Shown here: positions 52,419-62,653 of the stretch, in pieces | Layout: each line of letters opens with the position of its first letter | Position numbering within the stretch: position 1 is the stretch's first letter | Made by a program: the position numbers and the translations under genes | Source of the DNA: CALBPI01 sp963922335 | GTDB taxonomy: Bacteria > Pseudomonadota > Gammaproteobacteria > Steroidobacterales > Woeseiaceae | Assembly (NCBI GenBank): GCA_963922335.1 | Contig: CAWUIB010000008.1 | Location: 1-64,000, forward strand | Reading direction: 5' to 3' | DNA: 64,000 bases | The notes under the pieces: model-generated | Told to the model about the DNA's origin: nothing | The model's database searches: none | What the model saw: only the letters and a program-made list of their open reading frames with translations

Positions 52419-53621
52419 CTAGTCCGCCTGACGACGGAGGAATGCCGGAATGTCGAGCAGATCCTCCTGCAGCATACCGTCGCCAAAGCCGTCTCCGACG
52501 GCCCGCTTGGCCTTGCTACGCCCAACCGCCGGCTTGTCGAACTCATTGTAGTTCGGTGCTGCCGGTGGCGTCGTGGCGCCCGGCTCGACCGGCGCCTGTG
52601 TCGCCGTCGGCGCCACTGCATTGGTATCACGTCGCACGACACGCATCGGTGCCTTCTGCGCCTGCCCCTGACCGAGACCGGTAGCCACCACAGTCACGCG
52701 GATGCTGTTGCTCATGTCCTGATCGATCACTGTGCCAACGACGACAGTCGCCTCATCAGACGCGAACGCCTTGATCGTCTCGCCCACTTCCTGGAACTCC
52801 CCAATCGACAGATCCATGCCAGCCGTCACGTTGACGAGGATGCCGTTCGCACCCGCAAGGTTAATGTCCTCGAGCAGCGGACTTGACACCGCTTTCTCAG
52901 CAGCTTCACGCGCCCGATCCTCGCCAGAGGCGGTGCCCGAGCCCATCATGGCCATGCCCATTTCGGCCATGACGGTTCTCACGTCCGCAAAGTCGACGTT
53001 GATGAGGCCCGGACGCGTAATCAGTTCGGCGATTCCCTGAACCGCACCTTGCAGGACTTCGTTTGCCGAACCGAAGGCATCCAACAGCGTCGTTTCAGCG
53101 CCCAGCACAGACAGCAGCTTTTCGTTGGGGATAGTGATCAAAGAGTCGACATACTTACCCAGCTCCGCGATCCCCTGGTCTGCGATGCTCGCGCGCTTCA
53201 CACCTTCCATCGAAAACGGCTTGGTCACGACCGCGACGGTCAGAATGCCCATCTCTTTAGCAACCTGAGCGACAACAGGTGCCGCGCCTGTGCCCGTGCC
53301 ACCGCCCATACCTGCGGTGATGAACAGCATGTCCGCGCCTTCGATGACTTCCTGAATACGATCACGATCTTCCATCGCTGCTTGCCGGCCCACTTCCGGA
53401 TTCGCACCGGCACCGAGGCCCTTTGTAATGTTGCAGCCGATCTGAATGCCGGTACGCACCTGCACATTCTTCAGCGCCTGCGCATCCGTGTTTGCGCAAA
53501 CAAAGTCCACGCCTTCAATTCCCGAATCGACCATGTAGGAGACGGCGTTGCCGCCGCCGCCACCAACACCGATTACCTTGATGACCGCCGTTTGGCTGTG
53601 TGCATCCATAAGTTCAAACAT
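52419..53621 (-). CDS. ftsZ: Cell division protein FtsZ
   Basis: A 400-residue tubulin homologue; ATG 53621 (MFELMDAHSQTAVIKVIG) is chosen. GTP-binding motifs are VGGGGGNAV, the tubulin signature GGGTGTGAAP and NVDFADVRTVM. A variable linker rich in Pro/Ala/Thr leads to the C-terminal peptide LLDIPAFLRRQAD that binds FtsA and ZipA. It follows ftsA by 86 bases. Confidence 0.99.
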   Translation of the reverse strand: MFELMDAHSQTAVIKVIGVGGGGGNAVSYMVDSGIEGVDFVCANTDAQALKNVQVRTGIQIGCNITKGLGAGANPEVGRQAAMEDRDRIQEVIEGADMLFITAGMGGGTGTGAAPVVAQVAKEMGILTVAVVTKPFSMEGVKRASIADQGIAELGKYVDSLITIPNEKLLSVLGAETTLLDAFGSANEVLQGAVQGIAELITRPGLINVDFADVRTVMAEMGMAMMGSGTASGEDRAREAAEKAVSSPLLEDINLAGANGILVNVTAGMDLSIGEFQEVGETIKAFASDEATVVVGTVIDQDMSNSIRVTVVATGLGQGQAQKAPMRVVRRDTNAVAPTATQAPVEPGATTPPAAPNYNEFDKPAVGRSKAKRAVGDGFGDGMLQEDLLDIPAFLRRQAD

Positions 53622-53707
53622 TTTGCTCACCTCTGTCTTTTGACAACTCAAATTCAACGATGTGACAGGTCTTCGCCTGCCTGTTTTCCAATCTCATTCC
53701 GTGGTGA

Positions 53708-54943
53708 CTACCAGCCGCCACTGAACCAACTCTTCATCCTCGCCAGGACCTCTCCAAGCTTGCCGCTGACGGGTCCGGCCACGTCGACTTGCTGGAGGTT
53801 TTCATAGCCGTACAACAGCAAGCCCACACCCGTCGCGTGGATAGGATTTCTGATGACGTCGGACAGACCGGTGACGTGCTGCGGCACGCCAAGTCGAACC
53901 GGCATGTGGAACACCTCTTCGGCAAGTTCCACCGCGCCTTCCATCTTTGCACTCCCGCCGGTGATCACCAGGCCCGCGGCAATCAGCTCTTCAAATCCGC
54001 TGCGACGCAGCTCGTCCCGAATGAGCGTGAACAGCTCCTCGTAACGCGGCTCGACCACCTCAGCGAGGGTCTGGCGAGCGAGGCGTCTCGGCGGCCGATC
54101 ACCGACGCTCGGCACTTCGATCGTTTCGTCCGCATTGGCCAGCTGCGACAGCGCGCACGCATACTTGATCTTGATCTCTTCGGCATACTGCGTCGGAGTT
54201 CGCATCGACACCGCGATGTCATTGGTGACTTGATCACCTGCAATCGGGATGACGGCGGTATGCTGAATTGCACCGCCGAGGAATACAGAAATATCGGTTG
54301 TGCCACCGCCGATATCGACGATGCATGAACCGAGTTCCTTTTCGTCTTCGGTCAGCACCGAGTAGCTCGATGCCAGCTGCTCGAGCACAATCCCATCGAC
54401 TTCGAGCCCGCAGCGTTGCACGCACTTAACAATGTTCTGTGCGGCACTCTCGGCGCCGGTGACCATATGCACCTTCGCTTCCAATCGGACGCCCGACATA
54501 CCGACGGGTTCACGGATGCCTTCCTGGTTATCGATGATGAATTCCTGCGGCAAGATGTGCAGGATCTTCTGATCGGCCGGAATCGCCACGGCCTTGGCCG
54601 CATCAATAACCTGGTTGACGTCGACCTGACTCACTTCCTTGTCACTGATCGCAACGATGCCGTGCGAGTTCAGGCTTCGGATGTGGCTCCCAGCAATGCC
54701 GGTGTAGACAGAGGCGATCTCACAACCGGCCATCAGCTCCGCCTCTTCAACCGCTCGTTGAATGGAGTGCACCGTGGACTCGATATTGACCACCACCCCT
54801 TTTTTCAGGCCACGTGATGGGTGGCTGCCAATACCGATCACCTCAATGGTGCCGTCCTCGGCCACCTCGCCAACAATGGCGACCACCTTGGATGTGCCAA
54901 TGTCCAGTCCGACGATCAAATTTTGTTCCGACTTACGAGACAT
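53708..54943 (-). CDS. ftsA: Cell division protein FtsA
   Basis: A 411-residue actin-like membrane tether for FtsZ. ATP-binding phrases are LIVGLDIGTSKVVAIVGEV, DIGGGTTDISVFLGG and VITGGSAKMEG. The C-terminal amphipathic helix is present as VLARMKSWFSGGW. Its ATG directly abuts the ftsQ stop. Confidence 0.98.
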   Translation of the reverse strand: MSRKSEQNLIVGLDIGTSKVVAIVGEVAEDGTIEVIGIGSHPSRGLKKGVVVNIESTVHSIQRAVEEAELMAGCEIASVYTGIAGSHIRSLNSHGIVAISDKEVSQVDVNQVIDAAKAVAIPADQKILHILPQEFIIDNQEGIREPVGMSGVRLEAKVHMVTGAESAAQNIVKCVQRCGLEVDGIVLEQLASSYSVLTEDEKELGSCIVDIGGGTTDISVFLGGAIQHTAVIPIAGDQVTNDIAVSMRTPTQYAEEIKIKYACALSQLANADETIEVPSVGDRPPRRLARQTLAEVVEPRYEELFTLIRDELRRSGFEELIAAGLVITGGSAKMEGAVELAEEVFHMPVRLGVPQHVTGLSDVIRNPIHATGVGLLLYGYENLQQVDVAGPVSGKLGEVLARMKSWFSGGW

Positions 54944-55762
54944 CTATCGTGACTCCGTTGAACTGCGCGCCATCGCTGACGCTTCGATCAATGCTTGTTC
55001 TTTGAATTGCGGAGAAGCCCAGCCAATTGCGAAACCGTTCGTGTAGCGCATATCGACATAGCGAATCTGATCCGTCTTTCGGACCAGCAAGGGCGTTACC
55101 GATTGCAGGAAGCGTTCGACCCGCGCGCTTACGTCCTTGCGTCCGAGCCTTACCTCGATACCGTTCATCAGAATCAGATGCCATGAACCGCGTTCCTCCA
55201 GACGCAATGCTTGTAGCCCACCAAGCCCCGCTTTGATTGTCGGGCCATTAATAGCGAGGTATTGCGCAGCCACATCAGTGACACGTGAATCTGGCCCCGA
55301 CAAACGTGGCAACTCGGGAAACTCAAACCGGGACCGCTCGACGAATAATTCACCGCGTGTGTTCAAGAGACCGTAATCACCCCAGCGTGCGGCGGGCACC
55401 TGTTCGGAAATAGAAATGTGCAAACGGTCAGGCCACAGCCTGCGCACGCTCGCGCGGTCTACCCACTCCAGCGCTTCGATGCGTGCCCGCATTGCGCTGA
55501 GGTCAGCGCTCAAGAAACCGGTCGCGTCAATATCACCCACGGCGGCACTGATTTGCGAAGTCGTCACTCGATTGAAAGGTGCTTTGACAGAAATCTCTTC
55601 GATCGGTCGATCCAGCGCGATGCCCAGCGCCAACGCCGCCGCAGCCATTCCAGCAACGCCAATCACCAGGGTCACGAATCGCCGTGCAATCACGCGGGAA
55701 AGCTGAAGCACCATGTTCGGTCGCTTCGTCCGCGGTTTTTGTCTACGTGCCTGTCTGGCCAT
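54944..55762 (-). CDS. ftsQ: Cell division protein FtsQ
   Basis: A 272-residue single-pass divisome protein. ATG 55762 (MARQARRQKPRTKRPN) overlaps the ddl stop by one base; the 60-residue upstream extension is rejected. The basic cytoplasmic end is followed by a helix (FVTLVIGVAGMAAAALALGI) and the POTRA domain ISVKAPFNRVTTSQI. The beta domain includes VRRLWPDRLHISISEQVPAARW. Confidence 0.96.
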   Translation of the reverse strand: MARQARRQKPRTKRPNMVLQLSRVIARRFVTLVIGVAGMAAAALALGIALDRPIEEISVKAPFNRVTTSQISAAVGDIDATGFLSADLSAMRARIEALEWVDRASVRRLWPDRLHISISEQVPAARWGDYGLLNTRGELFVERSRFEFPELPRLSGPDSRVTDVAAQYLAINGPTIKAGLGGLQALRLEERGSWHLILMNGIEVRLGRKDVSARVERFLQSVTPLLVRKTDQIRYVDMRYTNGFAIGWASPQFKEQALIEASAMARSSTESR

Positions 55763-56688
55763 CAGTGCACCCCACCGACAAAACTGGTGTCGAGAATCGC
55801 AAGACACAGCGATTGAAAATCGATCCCGGCAACACTGGCCGCATGAGGCACCAGACTGTGTGAGGTCATGCCGGGTACGGTATTCACTTCCAGTACACAA
55901 GGGACGCCATCGCCGTCCATCATGAAATCCACACGCCCCCAACCGGCACAGCCAAGTGCGTTAAATGCTGCAAGGCTCTGCGCAGCGAAACGCTGACCGA
56001 GCTCGGTATCCGCCCCTACGGCCGGGCAGACAAATCGTGTCTCCTCGGACGTGTATTTCGCGGCGTAGTCATAAAACTCGTTGCCCGCATCAATTCGAAT
56101 AGGGGGCAGCGCACGCTGATCAAGTACACCAACGGTATACTCAGGACCGGGCAGCAACGGCTCGATCAATACGGTGTCATCTAACGCGTGAGCAATAGCG
56201 ACCGCCTCCGCCAGGGCGTCGCGATCAGCAACCGGCAGTGCACCCAGGCTCGATCCGCCGTTCGACGGTTTGACGAACACCGGGTAATCCAGGTCCACCG
56301 GGAGTGCCGCGCCTCTGCGCAGCGTCCGCCCTCCGACTACGCGCACACCATGTGCCGCCATGACCGCCTTGCTGCGCATCTTGTCCATTGCTAACGCGCT
56401 TGCCATGACGCCGCTGCCGGTCACCGGGATACCGAGCATCGCCAACGCCCCCTGAATCGTGCCGTCCTCGCCGTCACCACCGTGAAGCGCATTCCACACT
56501 CGGGAAATGCCCTCTGACTGCAGTTCGTGTAGCGCGCGTTCAGCAGGATCGAAACGCACGACATCGAGTCCCGCCTGCTGCAGCGCACCCGCGACAGCGG
56601 CACCGCTATCCAGAGACACCTCGCGCTCACCGGACTTTCCGCCGAAGAGGACCGCGACGCGACCATATCGATCCAACACCGACGTCAT
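55762..56688 (-). CDS. ddl: D-alanine-D-alanine ligase
   Basis: A 308-residue ATP-grasp enzyme that makes the D-Ala-D-Ala dipeptide. Phrases are VLFGGKSGEREVSLDSGAAV, ALHGGDGEDGTIQG, VFVKPSNGGSSLG and EVNTVPGMTSHSLVP. It overlaps murB by four bases. Confidence 0.97.
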   Translation of the reverse strand: MTSVLDRYGRVAVLFGGKSGEREVSLDSGAAVAGALQQAGLDVVRFDPAERALHELQSEGISRVWNALHGGDGEDGTIQGALAMLGIPVTGSGVMASALAMDKMRSKAVMAAHGVRVVGGRTLRRGAALPVDLDYPVFVKPSNGGSSLGALPVADRDALAEAVAIAHALDDTVLIEPLLPGPEYTVGVLDQRALPPIRIDAGNEFYDYAAKYTSEETRFVCPAVGADTELGQRFAAQSLAAFNALGCAGWGRVDFMMDGDGVPCVLEVNTVPGMTSHSLVPHAASVAGIDFQSLCLAILDTSFVGGVH

Positions 56689-57605
56689 GCCGCCACCTCG
56701 CCCAGAAAACGCACCTCATGGCGAAGCGCCACGCCGTGTTTGTGCTCCACGGTTTGCGCCACGTGATCGATCAGTGACTCAATGTCGGCTGCCGTTGCAT
56801 CACCGGTATTGATAATGAAGTTGGCATGCTTTGGCGAAACCTCTGCACCACCAATACGAAAGCCCTTGAGTCCGCTTGCTTCGATCAGACGGGCCGAATG
56901 ATCTCCTTCGGGATTCGCGAATACAGACCCGCAGCTTGGCTGCCCAATCGGTTGGGTTGCGTGACGGCGCGCCTGCAATTCACGCAAGCGATCAAGACTC
57001 GGCTTGTACGCCGGATCGAACTGCAAATGCGCGCCGACGAACCAGGCGTTGCCTTGACCAGACACACGGCGATAGCCGACGTCGAACTGCGTCGCATCAC
57101 GTGACTCGATCGACCCGTCACGATGCATCAATCGCACGTCATGCACGGCATCCCAGGTCTCGGTGCCATGCGCTCCGGCATTCATGGTCAACGCACCGCC
57201 CAGCGAGCCTGGAATCCCTGCAAAGAACTCTGACGGGCCCATCTCCCATCGAACCAGGCTGCGGCCAAGCGTAGCGCAAGGCAGACTGGCGCTGGCATAC
57301 ACACCGTGGGGGGCTTTTCGCTCCAGCGTACGCTCAAGTGCCCGCGTACTAATCACAACACCTTCAACGCCACCATCGCGCACCAGCAGATTGCTGCCAA
57401 ATCCCACCCAGTGCAGTGGTGAATCGGATGGCAATGCTTTTAGAAACGTAGACAACTCGGTCTCGTTGGTCGGTTGAAACAGAAGCTCCGCCGGGCCGCC
57501 GACACGCCAGGTCGTATGGCTGGCCATAGGCTCGTCCAGCTTCACGCGGGACGCGAACGTATCGAGAAGCTCCTGCTTGAGTGTCGACGTCAACACCGCG
57601 CTCAT
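56685..57605 (-). CDS. murB: UDP-N-acetylenolpyruvoylglucosamine reductase MurB (type II)
   Basis: A 306-residue FAD enzyme. It has the short type II form, with catalytic Ser in QPSCGSVFANPEGDHSARLI and Arg in the GYRRVSGQG region. FAD contacts are in HTTWRVGGPAEL and WVGFGSNLLVRDGG. Its place between murC and ddl occurs in several gammaproteobacterial orders but not in Escherichia or Pseudomonas. Confidence 0.97.
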   Translation of the reverse strand: MSAVLTSTLKQELLDTFASRVKLDEPMASHTTWRVGGPAELLFQPTNETELSTFLKALPSDSPLHWVGFGSNLLVRDGGVEGVVISTRALERTLERKAPHGVYASASLPCATLGRSLVRWEMGPSEFFAGIPGSLGGALTMNAGAHGTETWDAVHDVRLMHRDGSIESRDATQFDVGYRRVSGQGNAWFVGAHLQFDPAYKPSLDRLRELQARRHATQPIGQPSCGSVFANPEGDHSARLIEASGLKGFRIGGAEVSPKHANFIINTGDATAADIESLIDHVAQTVEHKHGVALRHEVRFLGEVAA

Positions 57606-59026
57606 GCAGCACCTTCCTTGCGCAGCACTTCAGATAGCTGTGCCGGCAATGCCTGGGCCAATGCGCCGACGTTGCCGGCGCCCATGGTCAACAAGAGATC
57701 ATTCGGTTGCAGCAGCGGCGCTAGCGCGTGAGCGAGTTCATCGGTGTTTTCAATGAACACCGGTTCCACGCCGCCACGACTACGAACCGCACGCGCGACG
57801 GCGCGACCGTCCGCGTTGGAAATCGGTGACTCTCCTGCTGCATACACTTCCAGGAGGACGAGCACGTCGACGCCGCTCAACACCTGCGCAAAGTCATCCA
57901 GCAGATCGCGGGTCCGTGAGTAGCGATGCGGTTGGAAGACAAGCACGAGACGGCGATCCGACCAGCCCGATCTCGCCGCTTCAATCGTCGCTGCGAGCTC
58001 CGTCGGATGGTGGCCGTAGTCATCGATAAGCAGCACATCACCACCGTCGACAGGCAAAAAGCCGTGACTCTGGAACCGTCGATCGATACCCGAAAACTGT
58101 GTCAGCGCCTCCAAGATCGCATCGTCCGGAACATCGAAATCTGTCGCCACGGCAACCGCCGCCAGCGCGTTACGCACGTTATGAAGTCCGGGGAGATTGA
58201 GCGTTACCGACAGCGTTTCACGGTCATGACGTTCGACGTCAAAGTGACTTTGATGCCCGTCGATCCTGACATTGACGGCGCGCACATCTGCGCGCTCGTG
58301 AAGACCATAGGTAACCTGTGAGCGCGGCACAGCGGCGCGAATTGACGCGACGCCCGGATCATCCACGCACAGGACGGCGACCCCATAGAACGGCAGGTTG
58401 TGCAGGAACTCTACGAATGCTGTGTGCAGACGCTCCAGATCATTGCCGTAGGTCCCAAGATGATCCGCATCGATGTTGGTGACGATCGCGACTAGCGGCT
58501 GCAAGTGATGGAACGAGGCATCGCTCTCGTCCGCCTCGGCTACGAGGTACTGGCTTTCACCCAAGCGGGCATTCGTATCCGCGCCTTTCAGCCGACCGCC
58601 GATAATGAAAGTCGGGTCGACCCCCGCTGCTGCCAGAACCGCAGCGACAAGGCTGGTCGTCGTCGTTTTTCCGTGCGTACCTGCGACCGCTACCGAGCGA
58701 CGCGAGAAACGCATTAGCTCACCCAGCATTTCGGCACGCGCAACAACCGGTATCCGACGTGACCTCGCCTCTGCGAGTTCAACATTGTCCGCAGGTACGG
58801 CAGTGGAACTCACAACGACATCCGCATCGCCGAGATGAGCCGCAGCGTGTCCGATCATCACTCGCGCACCGAGTGTTTCAAGTCGCTGCGTAACCGCCGA
58901 GGCCGAAAGGTCCGAGCCCTGTACTTCGTACCCCTGCGTCAGCAAGACTTCCGCGATGCCACACATTCCCGCGCCGCCGATACCGACGAAGTGAATGCAA
59001 TGAATCTTGCGCATCCGCAGATTCAT
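57602..59026 (-). CDS. murC: UDP-N-acetylmuramate-L-alanine ligase MurC
   Basis: A 474-residue Mur ligase; the ATG at 59026 overlaps the murG stop. UDP-binding IHFVGIGGAGMCGIAEVL, ATP-binding VAGTHGKTTTTSLV and EADESDASFHHLQP are intact. It adds the first amino acid to UDP-MurNAc. Confidence 0.98.
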   Translation of the reverse strand: MNLRMRKIHCIHFVGIGGAGMCGIAEVLLTQGYEVQGSDLSASAVTQRLETLGARVMIGHAAAHLGDADVVVSSTAVPADNVELAEARSRRIPVVARAEMLGELMRFSRRSVAVAGTHGKTTTTSLVAAVLAAAGVDPTFIIGGRLKGADTNARLGESQYLVAEADESDASFHHLQPLVAIVTNIDADHLGTYGNDLERLHTAFVEFLHNLPFYGVAVLCVDDPGVASIRAAVPRSQVTYGLHERADVRAVNVRIDGHQSHFDVERHDRETLSVTLNLPGLHNVRNALAAVAVATDFDVPDDAILEALTQFSGIDRRFQSHGFLPVDGGDVLLIDDYGHHPTELAATIEAARSGWSDRRLVLVFQPHRYSRTRDLLDDFAQVLSGVDVLVLLEVYAAGESPISNADGRAVARAVRSRGGVEPVFIENTDELAHALAPLLQPNDLLLTMGAGNVGALAQALPAQLSEVLRKEGAA

Positions 59027-60120
59027 GACACCGCCTCCAGCGCCGGATCTTCGAGAATCTCGGCACACTCGGCAACCACCAGGCTGACCGCATCCGGACC
59101 GCGCAGTGCGCGCGCTTTCTGTGCACGATCAAGCAGTGCGTCGCGATCGGTGCCGAGACGACGAATCGCCGTTGCTAACGACTCTGCACTCATTTGTTGT
59201 TGCTGGATGACCAATGCCGCCTGCGTATCCACGAGTGCTTTCGCATTACGTGTTTGATGATCGTCAACCGCCGTCGGCAACGGGACAAATACCGCTCCCA
59301 AACCAACGTTGATCAGCTCGCTGACGGTTAGGGCACCACTGCGACAGACAATCAAGTCCGCCCACGACAACGCCTGAGCCATGTCCTCGATGAACGGCGT
59401 GACCTCTGCACGAACCCGGTGCTGTGCATAGCGATCTTGAGCGATCTCGAGCGTCGCCGGTCCTGCCTGATGACGCACATCGAATTGCACGTTGTCCTCG
59501 GCAAGTAACGCGACTGCCGGAGCAACCCATTCATTCAAAGCAAGCGCACCCTGACTGCCGCCAATCACCAGCAGTCGCAGCGCGCCCTGTCGCCCTGCAA
59601 AGCGTCGCTCAGGTGGTGCAATCGCTCGAATATTCGCGCGTACCGGATTGCCCACAGTCATCGCACCCGCAATCGCGCCCTCGAAACCGAGAAGCACTCG
59701 AGTCGCCACGCGTGCGAGCCATTTGTTTGTCATGCCCGCCGCAGCATTCTGTTCATGGATCACCAGGGGAATACGCATCAGCCACGCGGCGATCCCGCCC
59801 GGGCCACTGACAAATCCGCCCATTCCGATCACCAACCGTGGACGAATCCGGCGCATGATGCGTAACGAACGTACGATAGCGAGACTGATCCGAAACGGCG
59901 CAAGCAGCCAGCCGGCGGCACCACGTCGACGCAAACCACTGATTGTCAGCCATTCCATGGGAATGCCCTGCTCCACCACCACGCGCGACTCCAGTCCACG
60001 GGTCGTGCCGAGCCAAATCACCGGTTGACCGCGATCAAGAAACTCATCAGCAATCGCTAGCGCCGGATAGACGTGTCCGCCGGTGCCACCTGCCATGATC
60101 AGAATCGGCGCGCGGCTCAT
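59023..60120 (-). CDS. murG: Lipid II synthase MurG
   Basis: A 365-residue GT28 glycosyltransferase that adds GlcNAc to lipid I on the inner membrane. Key phrases are MAGGTGGHVYPALAIADEF, VIHEQNAAAGMTNKWLARVA, VIGGSQGALALNEW and the donor-binding CRSGALTVSELINVGLGA. Confidence 0.97.
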   Translation of the reverse strand: MSRAPILIMAGGTGGHVYPALAIADEFLDRGQPVIWLGTTRGLESRVVVEQGIPMEWLTISGLRRRGAAGWLLAPFRISLAIVRSLRIMRRIRPRLVIGMGGFVSGPGGIAAWLMRIPLVIHEQNAAAGMTNKWLARVATRVLLGFEGAIAGAMTVGNPVRANIRAIAPPERRFAGRQGALRLLVIGGSQGALALNEWVAPAVALLAEDNVQFDVRHQAGPATLEIAQDRYAQHRVRAEVTPFIEDMAQALSWADLIVCRSGALTVSELINVGLGAVFVPLPTAVDDHQTRNAKALVDTQAALVIQQQQMSAESLATAIRRLGTDRDALLDRAQKARALRGPDAVSLVVAECAEILEDPALEAVS

Positions 60121-61310
60121 TTGCGCCTCCGCTTGCGAACCTTGGGTTGGGCGGCCGCGATCACATTTTCATGGTGCGCTCTCAGCACAAAGCCCAATGC
60201 AGCAAGAACGATGATCATGCTGCTGCGGCCATAACTGACGAGCGGCAGTGTCAATCCTTTCGTCGGCAAGATGCCGAGATTCACGCCGAGGTTGACGAAA
60301 GACTGCAGTCCCAACCAAACGCCGACGCCAAGTACCGTGTACGCCGCGAACCAACGCTCGAGGGCGGCCGCCTCTCGCGCCGTTTTAAGGATGCGCAATA
60401 CAAGCAGCAGCAGCACCATGATCATCACGGCAACACCTGCAAGACCGAACTCTTCGGCATAAACAGCGAACACAAAATCAGTGTGGGCTTCGGGCAGATA
60501 AAACAGCTTCTGCACGCTGTTGCCCAAACCAACACCCAACCATTCTCCGCGGCCGATCGCCATTAACGAGTTGGTCAGTTGATAGCCGTCACCGTGCGGG
60601 TCTGCCCACGGGTTAAGGAAAGAGAAGATACGGCTTTCGCGGTAACTGCCATCGAAGATCAACACGACGAATGCGCTGCAGGCGATAACGCCGAAAACCA
60701 TCAGATCTCGAATTCGAGCACCGGCACAGAACAGCACAACCAGTGCCGTCGCCATCAGCACCGTCGCCGCACCCATATCCGGCTCGGCCAGCAGCAGCGC
60801 TGCGGCGATACACAACACGGCAAACGGTTTCGCGAGTCCAAGAAATCTTGTTTCGAGCGTCTCTTGCTGGCGCACCGCATAACCGGCGATGTACATGATC
60901 AGGGCGAGACGCGCCGGCTCGGAAACCTGCACACGAATGCCAGCGAGATTCACCCAGCGCTGGCTGCCATTAACAACCACGCCCACATCGGGGATTAACA
61001 CGACCGCGAGCAATACGAGCGCAAGCAACAGCAACAATGGGCTGAACTTGAACCAGGTCTCGCTGGGCACAACCAGCATGAACGCGAGTGCCACGATCCC
61101 GACCGTCAACGCTTGTAGCTGTCGTATCACGTAAGCGAAAGGATTCCCGAAGTCATCCTGCGCGATGCCCAATGAGGCAGACGTGAGCACAACGAGACCG
61201 ATGGTCAGCAAGACCACAATCAGCCCCAGAAGGCGCAGGTCCCAGTGAAATGCGCTCATGGGCCGGATCGGCAGCGGAATCTGGATGTTGTTCGTTACTG
61301 AGCGGCTCAT
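60117..61310 (-). CDS. ftsW: Septal peptidoglycan polymerase FtsW
   Basis: A 397-residue SEDS protein with about ten membrane helices. Signature parts are LLLAEPDMGAATVLMATALV, SFLNPWADPHGDGYQLTNSL, FVFAVYAEEFGLAGV and LPLVSYGRSSMI. Met18 (MSAFHWDLRLLG) is an alternative start. Confidence 0.96.
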   Translation of the reverse strand: MSRSVTNNIQIPLPIRPMSAFHWDLRLLGLIVVLLTIGLVVLTSASLGIAQDDFGNPFAYVIRQLQALTVGIVALAFMLVVPSETWFKFSPLLLLLALVLLAVVLIPDVGVVVNGSQRWVNLAGIRVQVSEPARLALIMYIAGYAVRQQETLETRFLGLAKPFAVLCIAAALLLAEPDMGAATVLMATALVVLFCAGARIRDLMVFGVIACSAFVVLIFDGSYRESRIFSFLNPWADPHGDGYQLTNSLMAIGRGEWLGVGLGNSVQKLFYLPEAHTDFVFAVYAEEFGLAGVAVMIMVLLLLVLRILKTAREAAALERWFAAYTVLGVGVWLGLQSFVNLGVNLGILPTKGLTLPLVSYGRSSMIIVLAALGFVLRAHHENVIAAAQPKVRKRRRK

Positions 61311-62653
61311 GCGGCGAGCCCCTCAATCAGTTGGCGAAAGTGTTGCCCGCGAGCCTTGTAGTCGGGATAGGCATCCTGACTCGCGGCCGCTGGCGCCAGC
61401 AATACGGTGTCACCCGGTTGCACCACGGCGTGTGCGGCTCTGAGAGCACCAGGCAGATCTTCAGCCTGTGCATGGTCGAAGCCGTTTTGCGCGAGTGCGC
61501 TCGCCACTTCCGTCGCGATTGCTCCGTAGGCAACAGCGAACCTCACACCCGCGGGCAGCTGCTGTGAGAAGGCATGGTAGTCCTCTCCCTTGCCCATTCC
61601 GCCAATCAGCATGACAACCGGTCCAGACACTGCCTTCGCCGATGCGAGCGCTGCAGCACAGTTGGTCGCCTTGGAATCGTCAACGTAGCGCACGCCATCA
61701 ATAACAGACACCAATTGGTGCCGGTGATCGAGACCCGGGAAGCTGCGAATCGCCGCGACCATTGCACTCAATGGCAGGTCGATGCTGCTGCCGATCGCCA
61801 GTGCCGCTGCGATGTTGAGCACGTTGTGCTCGCCGATCATTGCAGCTTCCTCGACAGCGAGGATAGGCTCCGCTCCACTCGCCCAGTAACGACGACCTTC
61901 GTGCTCAATAACACCGAAGCTGCGTGCATCTTCCGGCGGGTTCTTGCCGAAACGGATCATGACCGCATCAACATCGATCACCTCGGACGGCCATGCGTGA
62001 TCCGAGGGCAAGACGGCGTATGCGCAATTCCGATAGATCGAAAGTTTCGCGGCCTCGTAGGCCGAAAAGTCGCCATGCCAGTCGAGATGGTCCGGCTCGA
62101 TATTCAGAACACAGCCACACTGCAATGCCAGCTCTGGCGTTCTGGATAATTGGAAACTTGAAAGCTCAAGCAAATAGAAACCGCGTTCGCCCGGTTCCTG
62201 CAAATCAAGTACAGGCACACCCAGATTGCCACCTGCCGCAAAGGCGACATCAGCTTGTTGACACATGTGCGCCAGCAGACTGACCACGGTGCTCTTACCG
62301 TTGGTACCAGTCACCGCGACAATGGGGGCTGCGGCGTCCCGCGCGAATAACGTGATATCGGAATGCGTAGGAATATCTCGCGCACGGATCTCTGAGACCA
62401 GTGGGTCCTGATCCGAGACACCCGGCGAGATGATGACCTCGGTCATTCCCTCGAGCACAGTTGCATCAGCATCAGTAATTACCACCGCGTCCGGAAGGCT
62501 CTCGTGAATTGCTCTTGCATCTACCGTCGACCGGGTATCTGCGAACACCGCACTGCGACCCTGGCGCTTTAGCCAACGTGCGATGGATGCGCCGGTCAGC
62601 CCCGTTCCGAGGACCAGCGTTTCGGACTTTTGGATGTCGCTCATCGTGCTCAT
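61307..62653 (-). CDS. murD: UDP-N-acetylmuramoylalanine-D-glutamate ligase MurD
   Basis: A 448-residue Mur ligase. UDP-binding LVLGTGLTGASIARWL, ATP-binding VAVTGTNGKSTVVSLLAHM and NIEPDHLDWHGDFSAYEAAK are intact. It adds D-Glu. The ATG at 62653 overlaps mraY; a second ATG nine bases later is possible. Confidence 0.97.
   Translation of the reverse strand: MSTMSDIQKSETLVLGTGLTGASIARWLKRQGRSAVFADTRSTVDARAIHESLPDAVVITDADATVLEGMTEVIISPGVSDQDPLVSEIRARDIPTHSDITLFARDAAAPIVAVTGTNGKSTVVSLLAHMCQQADVAFAAGGNLGVPVLDLQEPGERGFYLLELSSFQLSRTPELALQCGCVLNIEPDHLDWHGDFSAYEAAKLSIYRNCAYAVLPSDHAWPSEVIDVDAVMIRFGKNPPEDARSFGVIEHEGRRYWASGAEPILAVEEAAMIGEHNVLNIAAALAIGSSIDLPLSAMVAAIRSFPGLDHRHQLVSVIDGVRYVDDSKATNCAAALASAKAVSGPVVMLIGGMGKGEDYHAFSQQLPAGVRFAVAYGAIATEVASALAQNGFDHAQAEDLPGALRAAHAVVQPGDTVLLAPAAASQDAYPDYKARGQHFRQLIEGLAA

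Noticed and set aside
55763..55942. 60-residue upstream extension of ftsQ
   Set aside because: It lies inside ddl and lacks FtsQ features; ATG 55762 overlaps the ddl stop as elsewhere in this cluster.
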